A DNA stretch of 64,000 bases from Bacteroides caccae (GCF_002222615.2 NZ_CP022412.2:4278001-4342000), one strand, 5' to 3'. Numbered from the stretch's first letter, positions 17,818 to 26,012 are shown. Notes: generated by a model from the letters alone, not told the origin. Made by a program: numbers and translations.

Positions 17818-17873
17818 TTCGATTATAACCGGAAAAAGTTGGTTTTATGTCAACTTTTCCGGTTATAATCGAA
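17818..17873. terminator. Bidirectional terminator between convergent genes
   Basis: Long stem, arms 17818-17841 and 17851-17873 (CGATTATAACCGGAAAA... / ...TTTTCCGGTTATAATCG), with a 9-nt loop. It separates the BspA-like gene from the TIGR02757 gene. Confidence 0.88.
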
Positions 17874-17897
17874 AATTTCATTTTATCAGGTCATGTA

Positions 17898-18605
17898 TTA
17901 AATCTCCCCATTCACCCCTAAGCCGAACAAGGCGAAATCGCCCAGGCAAGGGTCATCCGGGAAAACCTCAGCCAATGCTGCCGTTATCTGACGGGCATTT
18001 TTCAAAGAGAAGGTTTCTGTATCCGTCAACTTGAAATAATGGGCTACCCGGCAGACGTGTGTATCCAAAGGAACAATCAGTTCTTTGCGGTCAAAGCTCT
18101 TCCAAATTCCAAAATCAACTGCCGAATCCCGGCGAATCATCCAACGCAAAAACATATTGAGTTTCTTTTGAGGACTTTTAGCGGATACTTCAAGGAATGA
18201 GCACAACTTTTCCATAGGTATTCCTGAGTACGCATTCAAAGTTTCTTCCAAGCTTTCAAACTGTGTATAGGCTGCATATAATCGCCGGAAGTATCCATAA
18301 AAGTCGGCATATGACAGCATACGATAAAAGCTATTGGTTACTCCCGAAGGGAAATCGACCTCCCACTGGCGGGACAGCACATACTGATAAGGCGAATCTC
18401 CCATCAGCCTGTGCAGTTCGTCTGCTTTCTTCAATATCTGTTTGCGATTGCCGAAACTCATAATCGCGGTTAGCAAGCCACTGATTTCAATATCCTGTTT
18501 CAGCGTATAGCGATGAGGGAATTGTACCGGGTCGCTTGTAATAAAGTCTGCGCAATGGTAAATCTCCGCACACATCAAAAGTTTATTCTTTATATCTTCA
18601 GTCAT
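17898..18605 (-). CDS. TIGR02757 family protein (DUF2400)
   Basis: 235 aa, family-typical length. Sequence hallmarks: DPVQFPHRY near residue 25, 'EISGLLTAIMSFGNRKQIL' near 40-58, and 'LNMFLRWMIRRDSAVDFGIWKSF' followed by 'LIVPLDTHVCRVAHYFKLT' in the C-terminal half. The C-terminal part resembles the helix-hairpin-helix DNA-glycosylase fold (PLDTHVCRV), so a nucleic-acid role is suspected; no activity is established. The ATG overlaps the stop of an upstream open frame (18602-18604). Confidence 0.88.
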   Translation of the reverse strand: MTEDIKNKLLMCAEIYHCADFITSDPVQFPHRYTLKQDIEISGLLTAIMSFGNRKQILKKADELHRLMGDSPYQYVLSRQWEVDFPSGVTNSFYRMLSYADFYGYFRRLYAAYTQFESLEETLNAYSGIPMEKLCSFLEVSAKSPQKKLNMFLRWMIRRDSAVDFGIWKSFDRKELIVPLDTHVCRVAHYFKLTDTETFSLKNARQITAALAEVFPDDPCLGDFALFGLGVNGEI

Positions 18606-19043
18606 TTTGAGAATGTATCTAGTATTGAAAGTGCAAACAGAACTATCAATGAAAGTCCCACGGCATAACCCAATTTAAGAACTTTACGGCAGACGGAAAG
18701 TTGCCTGCCGGATAGCTGAATAGCCTTATTAAAAAAGTATGCTATTCGTTGAGTGCAGCTATATACAGAGTTTCATAAATAGATGAATATCGTTGGTTTA
18801 TCAATCAATTACAATTACGCTACAAAGATAGCAAATCTTACTTCATATCCCAATGTGGTACGGTATTGGCAGATTATTTATAGTAAGGAAATACTTTAAA
18901 GGTATTAATTACAAGATTAATAAATTGATTTATAAAGATATACCCTATTCCAAAGCAAAAGAATGATGCTATCCAATCATTCCCTTTTGAAAAAAGGCAT
19001 ATCATTTTGAAAAGAGTAACAATCGATAAATAATCAGACAACG
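18606..19043. other. Divergent gap with an open frame of doubtful status
   Basis: 438 bp. On the minus strand a frame without an ATG runs to a TGA at 18602-18604 and reads AIQLSGRQLSVCRKVLKLGY followed by a membrane-helix-like LSLIVLFALSIL. It overlaps the TIGR02757 start by 4 bp. A minus-strand TATCTTTG (18823-18830) with TTGG 19 bp upstream (18850-18853) is a good promoter for it. The start may be non-ATG, or the gene may be damaged. Nothing else was seen. Confidence 0.4.
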
Positions 19044-20357
19044 ATGAAAGTTTGCAAATTTGAAAAAATTAAAGATGAAGATGATATCAAGCAAGTTATC
19101 AACTGTATCCGGCAGGAACACCCTTATGTGGCCGTACTTCCTGTATTGACACAGTTGCAAGAATGGATGCAGGCTATCTCCGCCAGTTGGTTCCACGAAG
19201 AAGACGAAGCTTCTCATACCACAGTTAATGCTATCGAAGAATATTGTTATAGCCTGACCAATCATCTCATCACAGAACCGCAATTGAATCAGGATATGAA
19301 AATCCGTATCCGAGAGTGCATAAAGAAGATACATGCATTGGTAGAGGACAAAGCTGATTTACTGATTGATAAAACAATAAAAGCTGAAATATACGGACTG
19401 TCCAGTGATTTATTCACTTACAGCTTGCGCCAACAGGGATTTCATGCCCAAACGCTGGATACCGGTAAATTTATGCAAATCAACCTGGAAAGAAAACCGG
19501 ATATCCCCTATATCCAGGAAACTGTCCGTCAATATATTGACGAAAACCAAGATTTCGACATTTTTGTCGCCCCGCTCTCTATCTGTAAGAATGTATATGG
19601 TGAAATAGACTTCATGAGCGAAAGGCGTAACGACTACTACGCAACAGTACTCGCTACCATTTTTCAAGCGGACGAAATAGTCTTATCCACCCAAATCAAT
19701 CATATCTATGCAAACCGGAACTGCCGGAGAGAGCAGCACTCACTGACCTATACGGAAGCCGAACAACTGATTAACAGCGGAGTTTACCTGCTCTACACAG
19801 ACTGCATCACCCTTGCGGCACGCTCCAATATGGCTATCCGCCTGACAGATATCCACGACCTGACAACCGAACGGCTCTATATCTCCTCTCATGACACAGG
19901 AGGCAGTGTCAAAGCAATACTTTCACAGGACTCGGCCACCTTTGTACGCTTTACGTCATTAAACGTATTGCCCGGCTATCTGCTAATGGGGAAACTACTG
20001 GAAGTCATCAACAAATATCAAATAAACGTCGTTTCAATGGCCTCATCCAACGTATCTATCTCCATGATGCTGACAGCCAGCAGTGATACCCTGCGAATAG
20101 TCCAAAGGGAACTGCATAAGTATGCCGAAATGGTCATAGACGAAAATATGTCCGTGATACACATCATCGGCTCACTTCACTGGAAACGCACCCAGGTAGA
20201 AAGCCACATCATGGACACTATCAAGGACATTCCCGTATCTCTCATTTCTTATGGGGGAAGCGACCACTGCTTCACGTTATCTGTGCACACCACAGATAAA
20301 AACAAGCTTATCAACTCACTGTCCAGACAATTCTTCGGCAACCAGTGCGCAGCCTGA
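19044..20357 (+). CDS. Aspartokinase-like protein with degenerate active site (pseudokinase)
   Basis: 437 aa. The whole protein aligns in order with monofunctional aspartokinase: an amino-acid-kinase domain (about 1-265) and C-terminal ACT domains (about 275-435). Key motifs have decayed. The N-terminal KFGGTSV is KFEKIKD, the GRGGSDYSA loop is SERRNDYYA, and the substrate/ATP motif TDVDGVY is TQINHIY. Scaffold motifs persist (LTYTEAEQLINSGVYLL, TLAARSNMAIRL; the ACT loop VSMASSNVSISMML). Aspartokinase phosphorylates aspartate, but this copy probably does not. A sensory or regulatory role through the ACT domains is inferred. It is a stand-alone gene with its own terminator, and the reading frame is intact. 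Confidence 0.8.
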   Translation: MKVCKFEKIKDEDDIKQVINCIRQEHPYVAVLPVLTQLQEWMQAISASWFHEEDEASHTTVNAIEEYCYSLTNHLITEPQLNQDMKIRIRECIKKIHALVEDKADLLIDKTIKAEIYGLSSDLFTYSLRQQGFHAQTLDTGKFMQINLERKPDIPYIQETVRQYIDENQDFDIFVAPLSICKNVYGEIDFMSERRNDYYATVLATIFQADEIVLSTQINHIYANRNCRREQHSLTYTEAEQLINSGVYLLYTDCITLAARSNMAIRLTDIHDLTTERLYISSHDTGGSVKAILSQDSATFVRFTSLNVLPGYLLMGKLLEVINKYQINVVSMASSNVSISMMLTASSDTLRIVQRELHKYAEMVIDENMSVIHIIGSLHWKRTQVESHIMDTIKDIPVSLISYGGSDHCFTLSVHTTDKNKLINSLSRQFFGNQCAA

Positions 20358-20370
20358 CCCGAAAAAAATA

Positions 20371-20406
20371 CCGGGGAGCAGATTTATCCACTCCCCGGCA
20401 TTTTTT
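20371..20406 (+). terminator. Terminator after the aspartokinase-like gene
   Basis: CCGGGGAG (20371-20378) / CTCCCCGG (20391-20398), followed by CATTTTTTC. Confidence 0.85.
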
Positions 20407-20490
20407 CTTTTCACTTTTATCCATACGTATTGACATTTTATTACCAACAAGCTAATAAAACTTCAATGACGTTCATTTACAAAATCCATA

Positions 20491-20715
20491 CTATCCAAAA
20501 CTGAAAGGAAAGGCGCTTTCATCGGATAAAGCAATCAATCCATTTTTTCGTTGAATACAAATTTTGTTCTCTCTTGCCAGCCAACCAGCAGCCAATGCTG
20601 TACTCTCTACGCTAAGGTTTAATCTTCTCGCCAATTCTGGTATTGAAATTTCACCAATTTCCTTTAGGGCACACCAGACCTTTCCGGCGTTCGTCCCTAC
20701 TATTCTTTTATCCAT
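20491..20715 (-). CDS. Winged helix-turn-helix protein (DUF2582-like)
   Basis: 74 aa. A compact winged helix: 'NAGKVWCALKEIGEISIPEL', recognition helix LNLSVESTALAAGWLARENK, and wing ICIQRKNGLIALS. It matches the short wHTH proteins listed as winged helix-turn-helix domain (formerly DUF2582) in Bacteroidota. DNA binding is probable; targets are unknown. Stand-alone minus-strand gene, convergent with the aspartokinase-like gene. Confidence 0.8.
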   Translation of the reverse strand: MDKRIVGTNAGKVWCALKEIGEISIPELARRLNLSVESTALAAGWLARENKICIQRKNGLIALSDESAFPFSFG

Positions 20716-21028
20716 GGCTATTATTTATTTAATAATTTGGTTACAATATAGCGATTTTAGTAATAGATTATAACCAAAAGAGCGTTTTTTATTTCAGGTT
20801 TTGACATTATTTAAAACATTAAAATCCATATCACCGCAAACGGTTAAAAATATGGTCATTTTATATACATTTATACCATACTTAAATACACGAAATATTA
20901 AAATAAATTATCAAACGAAGAAATAGAAAAGCATCGTCAACAAATAGATATTCTACAAATAAGCAATATCGGACAAGTCTGTTCCCTTTTTTACCAGTAC
21001 CTTTGCATAGTGAAATAACAATCAAACT
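20716..21028. other. Divergent promoter gap (wHTH / AraC)
   Basis: 313 bp, very AT-rich. A plus-strand TACCTTTG at 20998-21005 is the likely -7 element of the AraC gene, 23 bp before its ATG. No ORF or repeat was seen. Confidence 0.5.
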
Positions 21029-21886
21029 ATGCAACAGAAGAAAACAACGAAAGAAGAGTATCAAAAGTGCGTAAATGTCGTAGTGGAATATATCAATCAG
21101 CATTTAGGAGAAGAGATTGATTTAAAATCGCTGGCCAAGGTTTCTAATTTCTCTCCTTTTTACTTTCACCGGATAATGAAAGCATTTCTCGGTGAACCGA
21201 TTGGTACGTTTATTGTCCGGACGCGGACAGAAGCTGCCGCACGCCTGCTCCGTTACTCGGATATCCCGATTGCCGATATAGCCTATCGCATCGGATATTC
21301 GTCCCCCTCTTCATTGTCGAAAGTATTCAGGCAGTTTTATGGGATTTCACCTTTAGAGTATCGAAACAATAAAAACTTTGTAATTATGAAACCAGCGATT
21401 ATCAGACCGGAATTGGAACTGAAAAGTGAGATTAAAAATGTACCTGCAAGAAATGTGATTTATATCCGCCTGTCCGGCGACTACAAACTGAATGATTATG
21501 GCGGCACCTGGGGACGGTTGTGGCAGTTTGTCAAAGAACAAAACCTGCCAATAGGGGATTTCAACCCGCTTTGCATCTATCACGACGACCCCAAAGTGAC
21601 ACCTGCCGAGAAGTTGCGTACAGATGTATGCATGGTAATGCCTGTTCAGGTAGCGCCTAAAGGCGACGTAGGATTCAAGACGCTTCCTGCCGGACGTTAT
21701 GCCATTTTCCTTTATAAAGGGTCGTATGACAATCTGCAAGCAGTGTATGATACTATTTACGGAAAATATCTGCCTGAAATGGAATGTACGTTGCGCGACG
21801 AAGCCAGTGCCGAACGTTATCTGAACGACCCGTGCAAAACGGCTCCCGAAGAGTTGCTGACGGAGATTTATATTCCCGTGGAATAA
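21029..21886 (+). CDS. AraC-family regulator with GyrI-like effector domain
   Basis: 285 aa. Two AraC HTH motifs occupy about residues 12-110: IDLKSLAKVSNFSPFYFHRIMKAF, and PIADIAYRIGYSSPSSLSKVFRQFYGISPLEYR. A GyrI/Rob-type ligand-binding domain follows (about 125-285: ARNVIYIRLSGDYKLNDYGGTWGRLWQFV, TLPAGRYAIFLYKGSYDNL, LTEIYIPV). Related proteins such as SoxS/Rob and BmrR types sense small or cationic compounds and control stress or efflux genes. No target is evident next to it. Confidence 0.9.
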   Translation: MQQKKTTKEEYQKCVNVVVEYINQHLGEEIDLKSLAKVSNFSPFYFHRIMKAFLGEPIGTFIVRTRTEAAARLLRYSDIPIADIAYRIGYSSPSSLSKVFRQFYGISPLEYRNNKNFVIMKPAIIRPELELKSEIKNVPARNVIYIRLSGDYKLNDYGGTWGRLWQFVKEQNLPIGDFNPLCIYHDDPKVTPAEKLRTDVCMVMPVQVAPKGDVGFKTLPAGRYAIFLYKGSYDNLQAVYDTIYGKYLPEMECTLRDEASAERYLNDPCKTAPEELLTEIYIPVE

Positions 21887-21904
21887 AATGAAGTAAGAAG
21901 AATA

Positions 21905-21944
21905 AAATGCAGGTGTGCCGTTTCGTCTTGGCACACCTGCATTA
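21905..21944. terminator. Hairpin terminator after the AraC/GyrI gene
   Basis: Perfect stem ATGCAGGTGTGCC (21907-21919) / GGCACACCTGCAT (21930-21942). The T-tract is short on the plus strand. Confidence 0.65.
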
Positions 21945-22053
21945 ACCTACTCATTCCATTCCCGATGAATGAGAATTACGACATACAGATAATCTTCCTC
22001 TCCTCGGAAACAGGAGTGATAATTTGAATGTATTGTAAAAATGGGACATTCTT

Positions 22054-22815
22054 TTATTTAAAGAAAACCATTTGCGCGATTGAAGGCATAGTTTCGTCCA
22101 ACATGCTTTCGCCGGTGAAGTTCCAAGAAACCCGGTTATCATAAGAATCGAGCGCAAGCCAATTGAAAGAAGCGGCACTGAAATAACCAACTCCGCAGAA
22201 AAGCACCCAGGCCGTTTTTCTATCTGTCGGTTCGCCCACCTCACATCGTATGCGGAATATCCAGTGATCCCTCGCATACAGAGACGGATTCAGTTCGAGT
22301 CCCGTCTGCACCAGATTCCCCGAATAAATTTCTCTTGAAGACATTTCCTCTGATGAAATATCCAGTAAGGAAACGACCAGATTATCCGACAGAGTTGTGA
22401 AACCGGCACTTTTCAGTTCTATAGGTGAATCATCATTAATCCGGTCTACGAATATCTGGCTACTTGTACACATCACTACATAGTCCACCGTATGAGAAGA
22501 AATAGCTTGCGAAATTTTTTCATTCAGCCGGAACAGACTTTTTTCGTACCTCGATGCACTTAGGGAATTCACTGCGTTCAGTTCTTCAAGGTCGGAATTC
22601 GTGATGTAAGACAGAACGGTGCTTTTCTTGTTCGGATTAATGTAATACTTCTGAACCGGTTCGCTGATATCTACGAATTTATTCAGGACATGAACATCGG
22701 ACTCGTAAGAATTACCCGCCTCGGCAGGAGTGTCAATAACAAAGCTGTCGCTACATCCACACAACAGGACGAGAAAAAGTAAAAAGCCTAGTTTAGTTAA
22801 TTGCAGATTCTTCAT
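22054..22815 (-). CDS. Lipoprotein of unknown function
   Basis: 253 aa. SPII signal MKNLQLTKLGFLLFLVLLCGC, with the lipidated Cys at residue 21. The mature protein has no domain I recognise. There is a helical part (about 60-105) and a beta-rich C-terminal half (for example HWIFRIRCEVGEPTDRKTAW). It is probably periplasmic or surface anchored. It is separated from the next minus-strand lipoprotein gene by a terminator, so it is likely monocistronic. Confidence 0.6.
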   Translation of the reverse strand: MKNLQLTKLGFLLFLVLLCGCSDSFVIDTPAEAGNSYESDVHVLNKFVDISEPVQKYYINPNKKSTVLSYITNSDLEELNAVNSLSASRYEKSLFRLNEKISQAISSHTVDYVVMCTSSQIFVDRINDDSPIELKSAGFTTLSDNLVVSLLDISSEEMSSREIYSGNLVQTGLELNPSLYARDHWIFRIRCEVGEPTDRKTAWVLFCGVGYFSAASFNWLALDSYDNRVSWNFTGESMLDETMPSIAQMVFFK

Positions 22816-22892
22816 AACATACAGGATTTGGTTATCTTTTCCTATTTCATAAAATAGTTTAGTCTTATGGCAGCAAAGTTATGGGAAAGAAA

Positions 22893-22921
22893 ATAAAAAA
22901 GTCTTGAACGAATTCAAGACT
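22893..22921 (-). terminator. Terminator downstream of the helical lipoprotein gene
   Basis: Stem AGTCTTGAA (22900-22908) / TTCAAGACT (22913-22921). On the minus strand it runs into a T6 tract, about 90 bp past the stop at 23009. Confidence 0.75.
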
Positions 22922-23008
22922 GCAGCTGATTTATATAGGATATAAATATTATTAACAATAATTCCCACTATCGTGCCAATGGTGGCAGGATAGCAGGAAA
23001 CTTTTTCT

Positions 23009-23878
23009 TTAGATAACGGAAAGTCCGTATTCGTAGGCATCGGACATTGCATTGTAATCTGCGTCCGAGTAAGCGCCTTTGTCCCTGGCTTTCTGCATAT
23101 CCTTCATAAAGGATTCTACGGAAGAGAGAAAACTCTGATAGTTTTTCAATTCTTCGTCATAGCCGGTAACGGCAGGAAGTTTCTTTGCGGCTTCCAGTTC
23201 CTTTTTCAATTCTGCCATTTTCACGTCAATCCGCATACCGTCCATTACGTGTTTACGGGAGTAGAGGTTCATGATGCTTTGTACGGTGCCCGACATTTTA
23301 CGCATAGCCATTATCTGGTCTTTCAACGGCTCGTCGGCGAGAAGTTCCTTTTCCGCCTGTTCAGTCAGAGGGCTTAATATATCGAAAATCACTTGTTTAT
23401 ATTCGGACATCGCTACACTCAACTGATAGTTCTCTTCCAAAAGTTTAGTGGTTTCCGCCTTTTTGTTATCCTTCCGGTAAGACAGGAATTTATCAAAGTT
23501 AGCGTAGAACCGTGCTCTCGAAGTAAATAATCCCCTGTAATTCTGTATCAGATTCTGACGGACTTCATCGTTGAAGTAGACACCCGGATTCATTAGTTCC
23601 GCAGTATCCCTGACCGAGACTTCCGGTGGCGCAATCGGAGCTACTTCGGGCACTTTCCCTGTCTGCTCCATATATCCCAATACCGCATTTATATCTTTTG
23701 CATTAGCTACATGCCTCAAAACAATGAGTGATGTATGATAATAGTTTATCACTTTACTGGCGTCGTCCAACTCTTCAGGAGTAGCCGAGGACGCAACCTG
23801 CTTCTTGTTCCCTCCCGAACAAGAAGCCAGCAAGAAAGCACCAACAAGTGCCCCTAACAATAAGATTCTTTTCTTCAT
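23009..23878 (-). CDS. Helical lipoprotein, resembles DUF3829
   Basis: 289 aa. SPII signal MKKRILLLGALVGAFLLASC, Cys at 20. The mature part is almost entirely helical and charged, with an N-terminal ASKVINYYHTSLIVLRHVAN and repeated long helices to the C-terminus, in the manner of DUF3829 lipoproteins. Function unknown. Its upstream region holds the tandem small-RNA genes, on the same strand but with their own terminators. Confidence 0.65.
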   Translation of the reverse strand: MKKRILLLGALVGAFLLASCSGGNKKQVASSATPEELDDASKVINYYHTSLIVLRHVANAKDINAVLGYMEQTGKVPEVAPIAPPEVSVRDTAELMNPGVYFNDEVRQNLIQNYRGLFTSRARFYANFDKFLSYRKDNKKAETTKLLEENYQLSVAMSEYKQVIFDILSPLTEQAEKELLADEPLKDQIMAMRKMSGTVQSIMNLYSRKHVMDGMRIDVKMAELKKELEAAKKLPAVTGYDEELKNYQSFLSSVESFMKDMQKARDKGAYSDADYNAMSDAYEYGLSVI

Positions 23879-24033
23879 AATGTTCAGTTTATTAAGTCTT
23901 TCGTACTATAACAATAAAAATCGTTTTTTGTTATAACCAAACAATACATATCGGATAAGTTAAAAAAGAACAGGAAAGTCCCAGATATTATCGACAATGA
24001 TTAAGGAATAAACAATCAAAAAGGTATAAAAAC

Positions 24034-24104
24034 AAAAAATGGCTACTCATCGCGAGCAACCAATCTTTTGTTAACCTTAAATCTAATACTTATGAAAAAA
24101 ACAC
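24034..24104 (-). ncRNA. Small RNA, paralogous family copy 1 (FopS-like)
   Basis: Predicted minus-strand RNA of about 70 nt. It starts about 5 nt past a perfect promoter and ends in a terminator: GGTTGCTC / GAGTAGCC (8 bp with G-U, plus positions 24041-24061) then ATTTTTTG. The central part is antisense to the sequence TTTGTTAACCTTAAATCTAA followed by a start ATG, which is how a Bacteroides susC-type translation start looks. Family name FopS ('family of paralogous sRNAs', reported partners of RbpB) is from memory. Ends are approximate. Confidence 0.7.
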
Positions 24105-24108
24105 AGTA

Positions 24109-24139
24109 CAAAGGTACTAACTTCCACATAAATAGCAAA
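24109..24139 (-). promoter_or_regulatory. Promoter of small RNA copy 1
   Basis: Minus-strand TTTG (24136-24139) - 19 bp - TACCTTTG (24109-24116), an exact Bacteroidota housekeeping promoter. Confidence 0.85.
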
Positions 24140-24313
24140 TTTCAGCTCCCAAACAAGCAATAATATAACACGGTTTAATACTCGCCGAATCGCATTAACA
24201 TTTCAGACTTTACACGTTAACATTTAACATATTCATTCACAATCTGGGAAACGAAAAGCCTGAAGAATAACCAACACTCATTATTTTCAATGTTCGCTCA
24301 AATTTAAGGGCAT

Positions 24314-24381
24314 AAAAAAAGGCTATCTATCCCAGACAGCCAATCTTTTGTTAACCTTAAATCTAATACTATGAAAAACAC
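24314..24381 (-). ncRNA. Small RNA, paralogous family copy 2 (FopS-like)
   Basis: Predicted minus-strand RNA of about 68 nt, same layout as copy 1. Terminator GGCTGTCT / AGATAGCC (24321-24341, one G-U) followed by T7. The central 40 nt (24342-24381) are nearly identical to copy 1. The stem complements as G-U on the minus strand but gives an A-C mismatch on the plus strand, which supports minus-strand transcription. It lies 280 bp from copy 1, so a tandem duplication is likely. Confidence 0.75.
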
Positions 24382-24385
24382 AGTA

Positions 24386-24416
24386 CAAAGATACGGACTT
24401 TCGGCTTATCTCCAAA
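24386..24416 (-). promoter_or_regulatory. Promoter of small RNA copy 2
   Basis: Minus-strand TTTG (24413-24416) - 19 bp - TATCTTTG (24386-24393), an exact match to the Bacteroidota consensus with the same spacing as copies 1 and 3. Confidence 0.88.
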
Positions 24417-24655
24417 TTTATCGGGCAAAATGGGGTATCTTATAACATGGTTTAATAGAATCGGAATCCGATTAACATATAAACAGAACAACGTTAACAT
24501 TTAACAGTTTTCTTAAATATATAGGAGCGAAAAACTAAGAGAGATGCAAAAGTTTTCAAACTGGTTATCGAATCTTATTAAAGAGAGTTTAAGGTAAGTA
24601 ACAAATCCTCCACCCGCTTGTTTAGGATAGAAGGTAACCATCAAATTCTCATTAT

Positions 24656-25435
24656 ATGAATAGATTCGAAAATAAGGCAGTCATCATCACCGGTGCTGCC
24701 GGCGGCATTGGCGAAGCAACCACACGCCGCATTGTTTCTGAAGGCGGTAAAGTAGTCATTGCCGACCACTCCAAAGAAAAAGCGGAGCAACTTGCTGCCG
24801 AACTCACTCAATCGGGGGCTGACGTACGTCCCATTTATTTCTCCGCTACCGAACTGCAAAGCTGCAAAGAGCTGATTGACTTTGCAATGAAAGAGTACGG
24901 ACAAGTGGACATATTGATTAACAACGTAGGCGGAACCGACCCAAAACGTGACTTGGGTATTGAGAAACTGGATATTAACTACTTCGATGAAGTATTTCAT
25001 CTGAACCTCTGCTGCACCATGTATCTCTCCCAACAAGTGATTCCTATCATGGTGGCGCACGGCGGCGGAAATATCGTAAACGTGGCATCTATCAGCGGAA
25101 TGACTGCCGACGCCAACGGAACTTTATACGGAGCCAGCAAAGCAGGTGTCATCAACCTGACTAAATATATCGCCACCCAACTGGGCAAGAAGAATATCCG
25201 TTGCAACGCCGTAGCACCCGGACTGATACTGACTCCCGCCGCTCTGGATAATCTGAATGAGGACGTCCGCAACATCTTTTTGGGACAATGCGCCACGCCT
25301 TATTTGGGTGAACCGGAAGATGTGGCAGCTACCATTGCCTTTCTCGCCTCGAATGACGCCCGGTATATCACCGGACAAACAATCGTCGTAGACGGCGGAC
25401 TGACCACCCATAATCCAACCGTGGAATTATCATAA
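24656..25435 (+). CDS. SDR-family oxidoreductase
   Basis: 259 aa, classical short-chain dehydrogenase. The nucleotide-binding motif TGAAGGIGEA is at residues 12-21, INNVGG near 87, catalytic Ser in NVASISG, and YGASK (catalytic Tyr and Lys). C-terminal motif GQTIVVDGG. NAD(P)-dependent oxidation of an alcohol is the expected reaction; the substrate cannot be told. Stand-alone gene between the small-RNA pair and a palindrome array. Confidence 0.92.
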   Translation: MNRFENKAVIITGAAGGIGEATTRRIVSEGGKVVIADHSKEKAEQLAAELTQSGADVRPIYFSATELQSCKELIDFAMKEYGQVDILINNVGGTDPKRDLGIEKLDINYFDEVFHLNLCCTMYLSQQVIPIMVAHGGGNIVNVASISGMTADANGTLYGASKAGVINLTKYIATQLGKKNIRCNAVAPGLILTPAALDNLNEDVRNIFLGQCATPYLGEPEDVAATIAFLASNDARYITGQTIVVDGGLTTHNPTVELS

Positions 25436-26012
25436 AACAATATCGAACGGTACATCGCACGCCTCAAGTAGTTAAGTACAAACGGACAGCCTGCCCCGTC
25501 TATGCAGCAGAGATGATTTTAACTTCCGGTGATAAGGTATTTGCAGCTAAGTCAATCGGATATAGCAGCCCGGAGGGAAGCTACGGAAATATAACAGAGG
25601 ACACTTCTTTACCCACAACTGCACTACATATCATTAAAAACATAATGATATATATCCAATAACAGGATTACATATATCATCAAAATTAAACTTTGCTGTG
25701 CCACACTTCTACCACCCCGTTGGCACAGTCGTGCCATGCCTATGTCACAGTTGTGACAGCACGTTGGCACTGTTGTGACAATGGGGTGGCACAAGCATAG
25801 CGTTTGACGGTATCCGAACAGCATATATTAATCTACATTATACTCATTATGAAAAAGCCAACATTCATCTTTATTCTGTTATCCTTCATCACAATGTATA
25901 CCAACAGACAGATAACAAATATCATTAAAAGAAAGAAATATCGACAATCAAACAATAGTTTCGTTCAACAAATACTAACTTTACAACGTTTTTAATATAA
26001 AGAACGGACAGC
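25436..26012. other. Intergenic region with palindrome array, upstream of pncB
   Basis: 577 bp. It contains the 22-bp-phased array at 25697-25793 and an AT-rich stretch before pncB. A possible 48-codon frame starting MKKPTFIFILLSF (25849-25995) has a hydrophobic start but a low-complexity remainder; I do not call it. Confidence 0.5.
25697..25793. repeat. 22-bp-phased palindrome array 1 (core TGGCAC/GTGCCA)
   Basis: Palindromes start at 25721 (TGGCACAGTCGTGCCA), 25743 (TGTCACAGTTGTGACA) and 25765 (TGGCACTGTTGTGACA, one mismatch between arms). A half-unit TGGCAC starts at 25787 and a weaker unit at 25699. All starts are exactly 22 bp apart, made of 16-bp units and 6-bp spacers. Outer arms TGTGCCAC (25697) and GTGGCACA (25786), and CCACCCC / GGGGTGG, also pair, so the whole array can fold on itself. 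Confidence 0.85.

Larger units (their letters stand above)
23879..24655. other. Intergenic block with two tandem small-RNA units
   Basis: 777 bp without a protein gene. Two related units of about 200 bp (24030-24240 and 24310-24510) each contain a minus-strand small RNA, its promoter and a conserved upstream block with CGTTAACATTTAACA (24225-24239 and 24492-24506). On the plus strand both contain an ATG preceded by CTTAAATCTAATACT; the frames there diverge and do not look coding. Confidence 0.7.

Noticed and set aside
24371..24445. Plus-strand short peptide starting MKNTVQRYGLSAY in the small-RNA repeat (and a similar one at 28061)
   Set aside because: The ATG context is conserved because the minus strand carries an antisense RNA with promoter and terminator. 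Copy 1 changes frame after a few codons, so no peptide is conserved.
25697..25793. CRISPR array interpretation of the palindrome arrays
   Set aside because: Unit plus spacer is only 22 bp, the spacers are 4-9 bp, and no cas gene is present.
25849..25995. 48-codon ORF with hydrophobic start before pncB
   Set aside because: AT-rich low-complexity remainder, no family, and likely part of the pncB leader.
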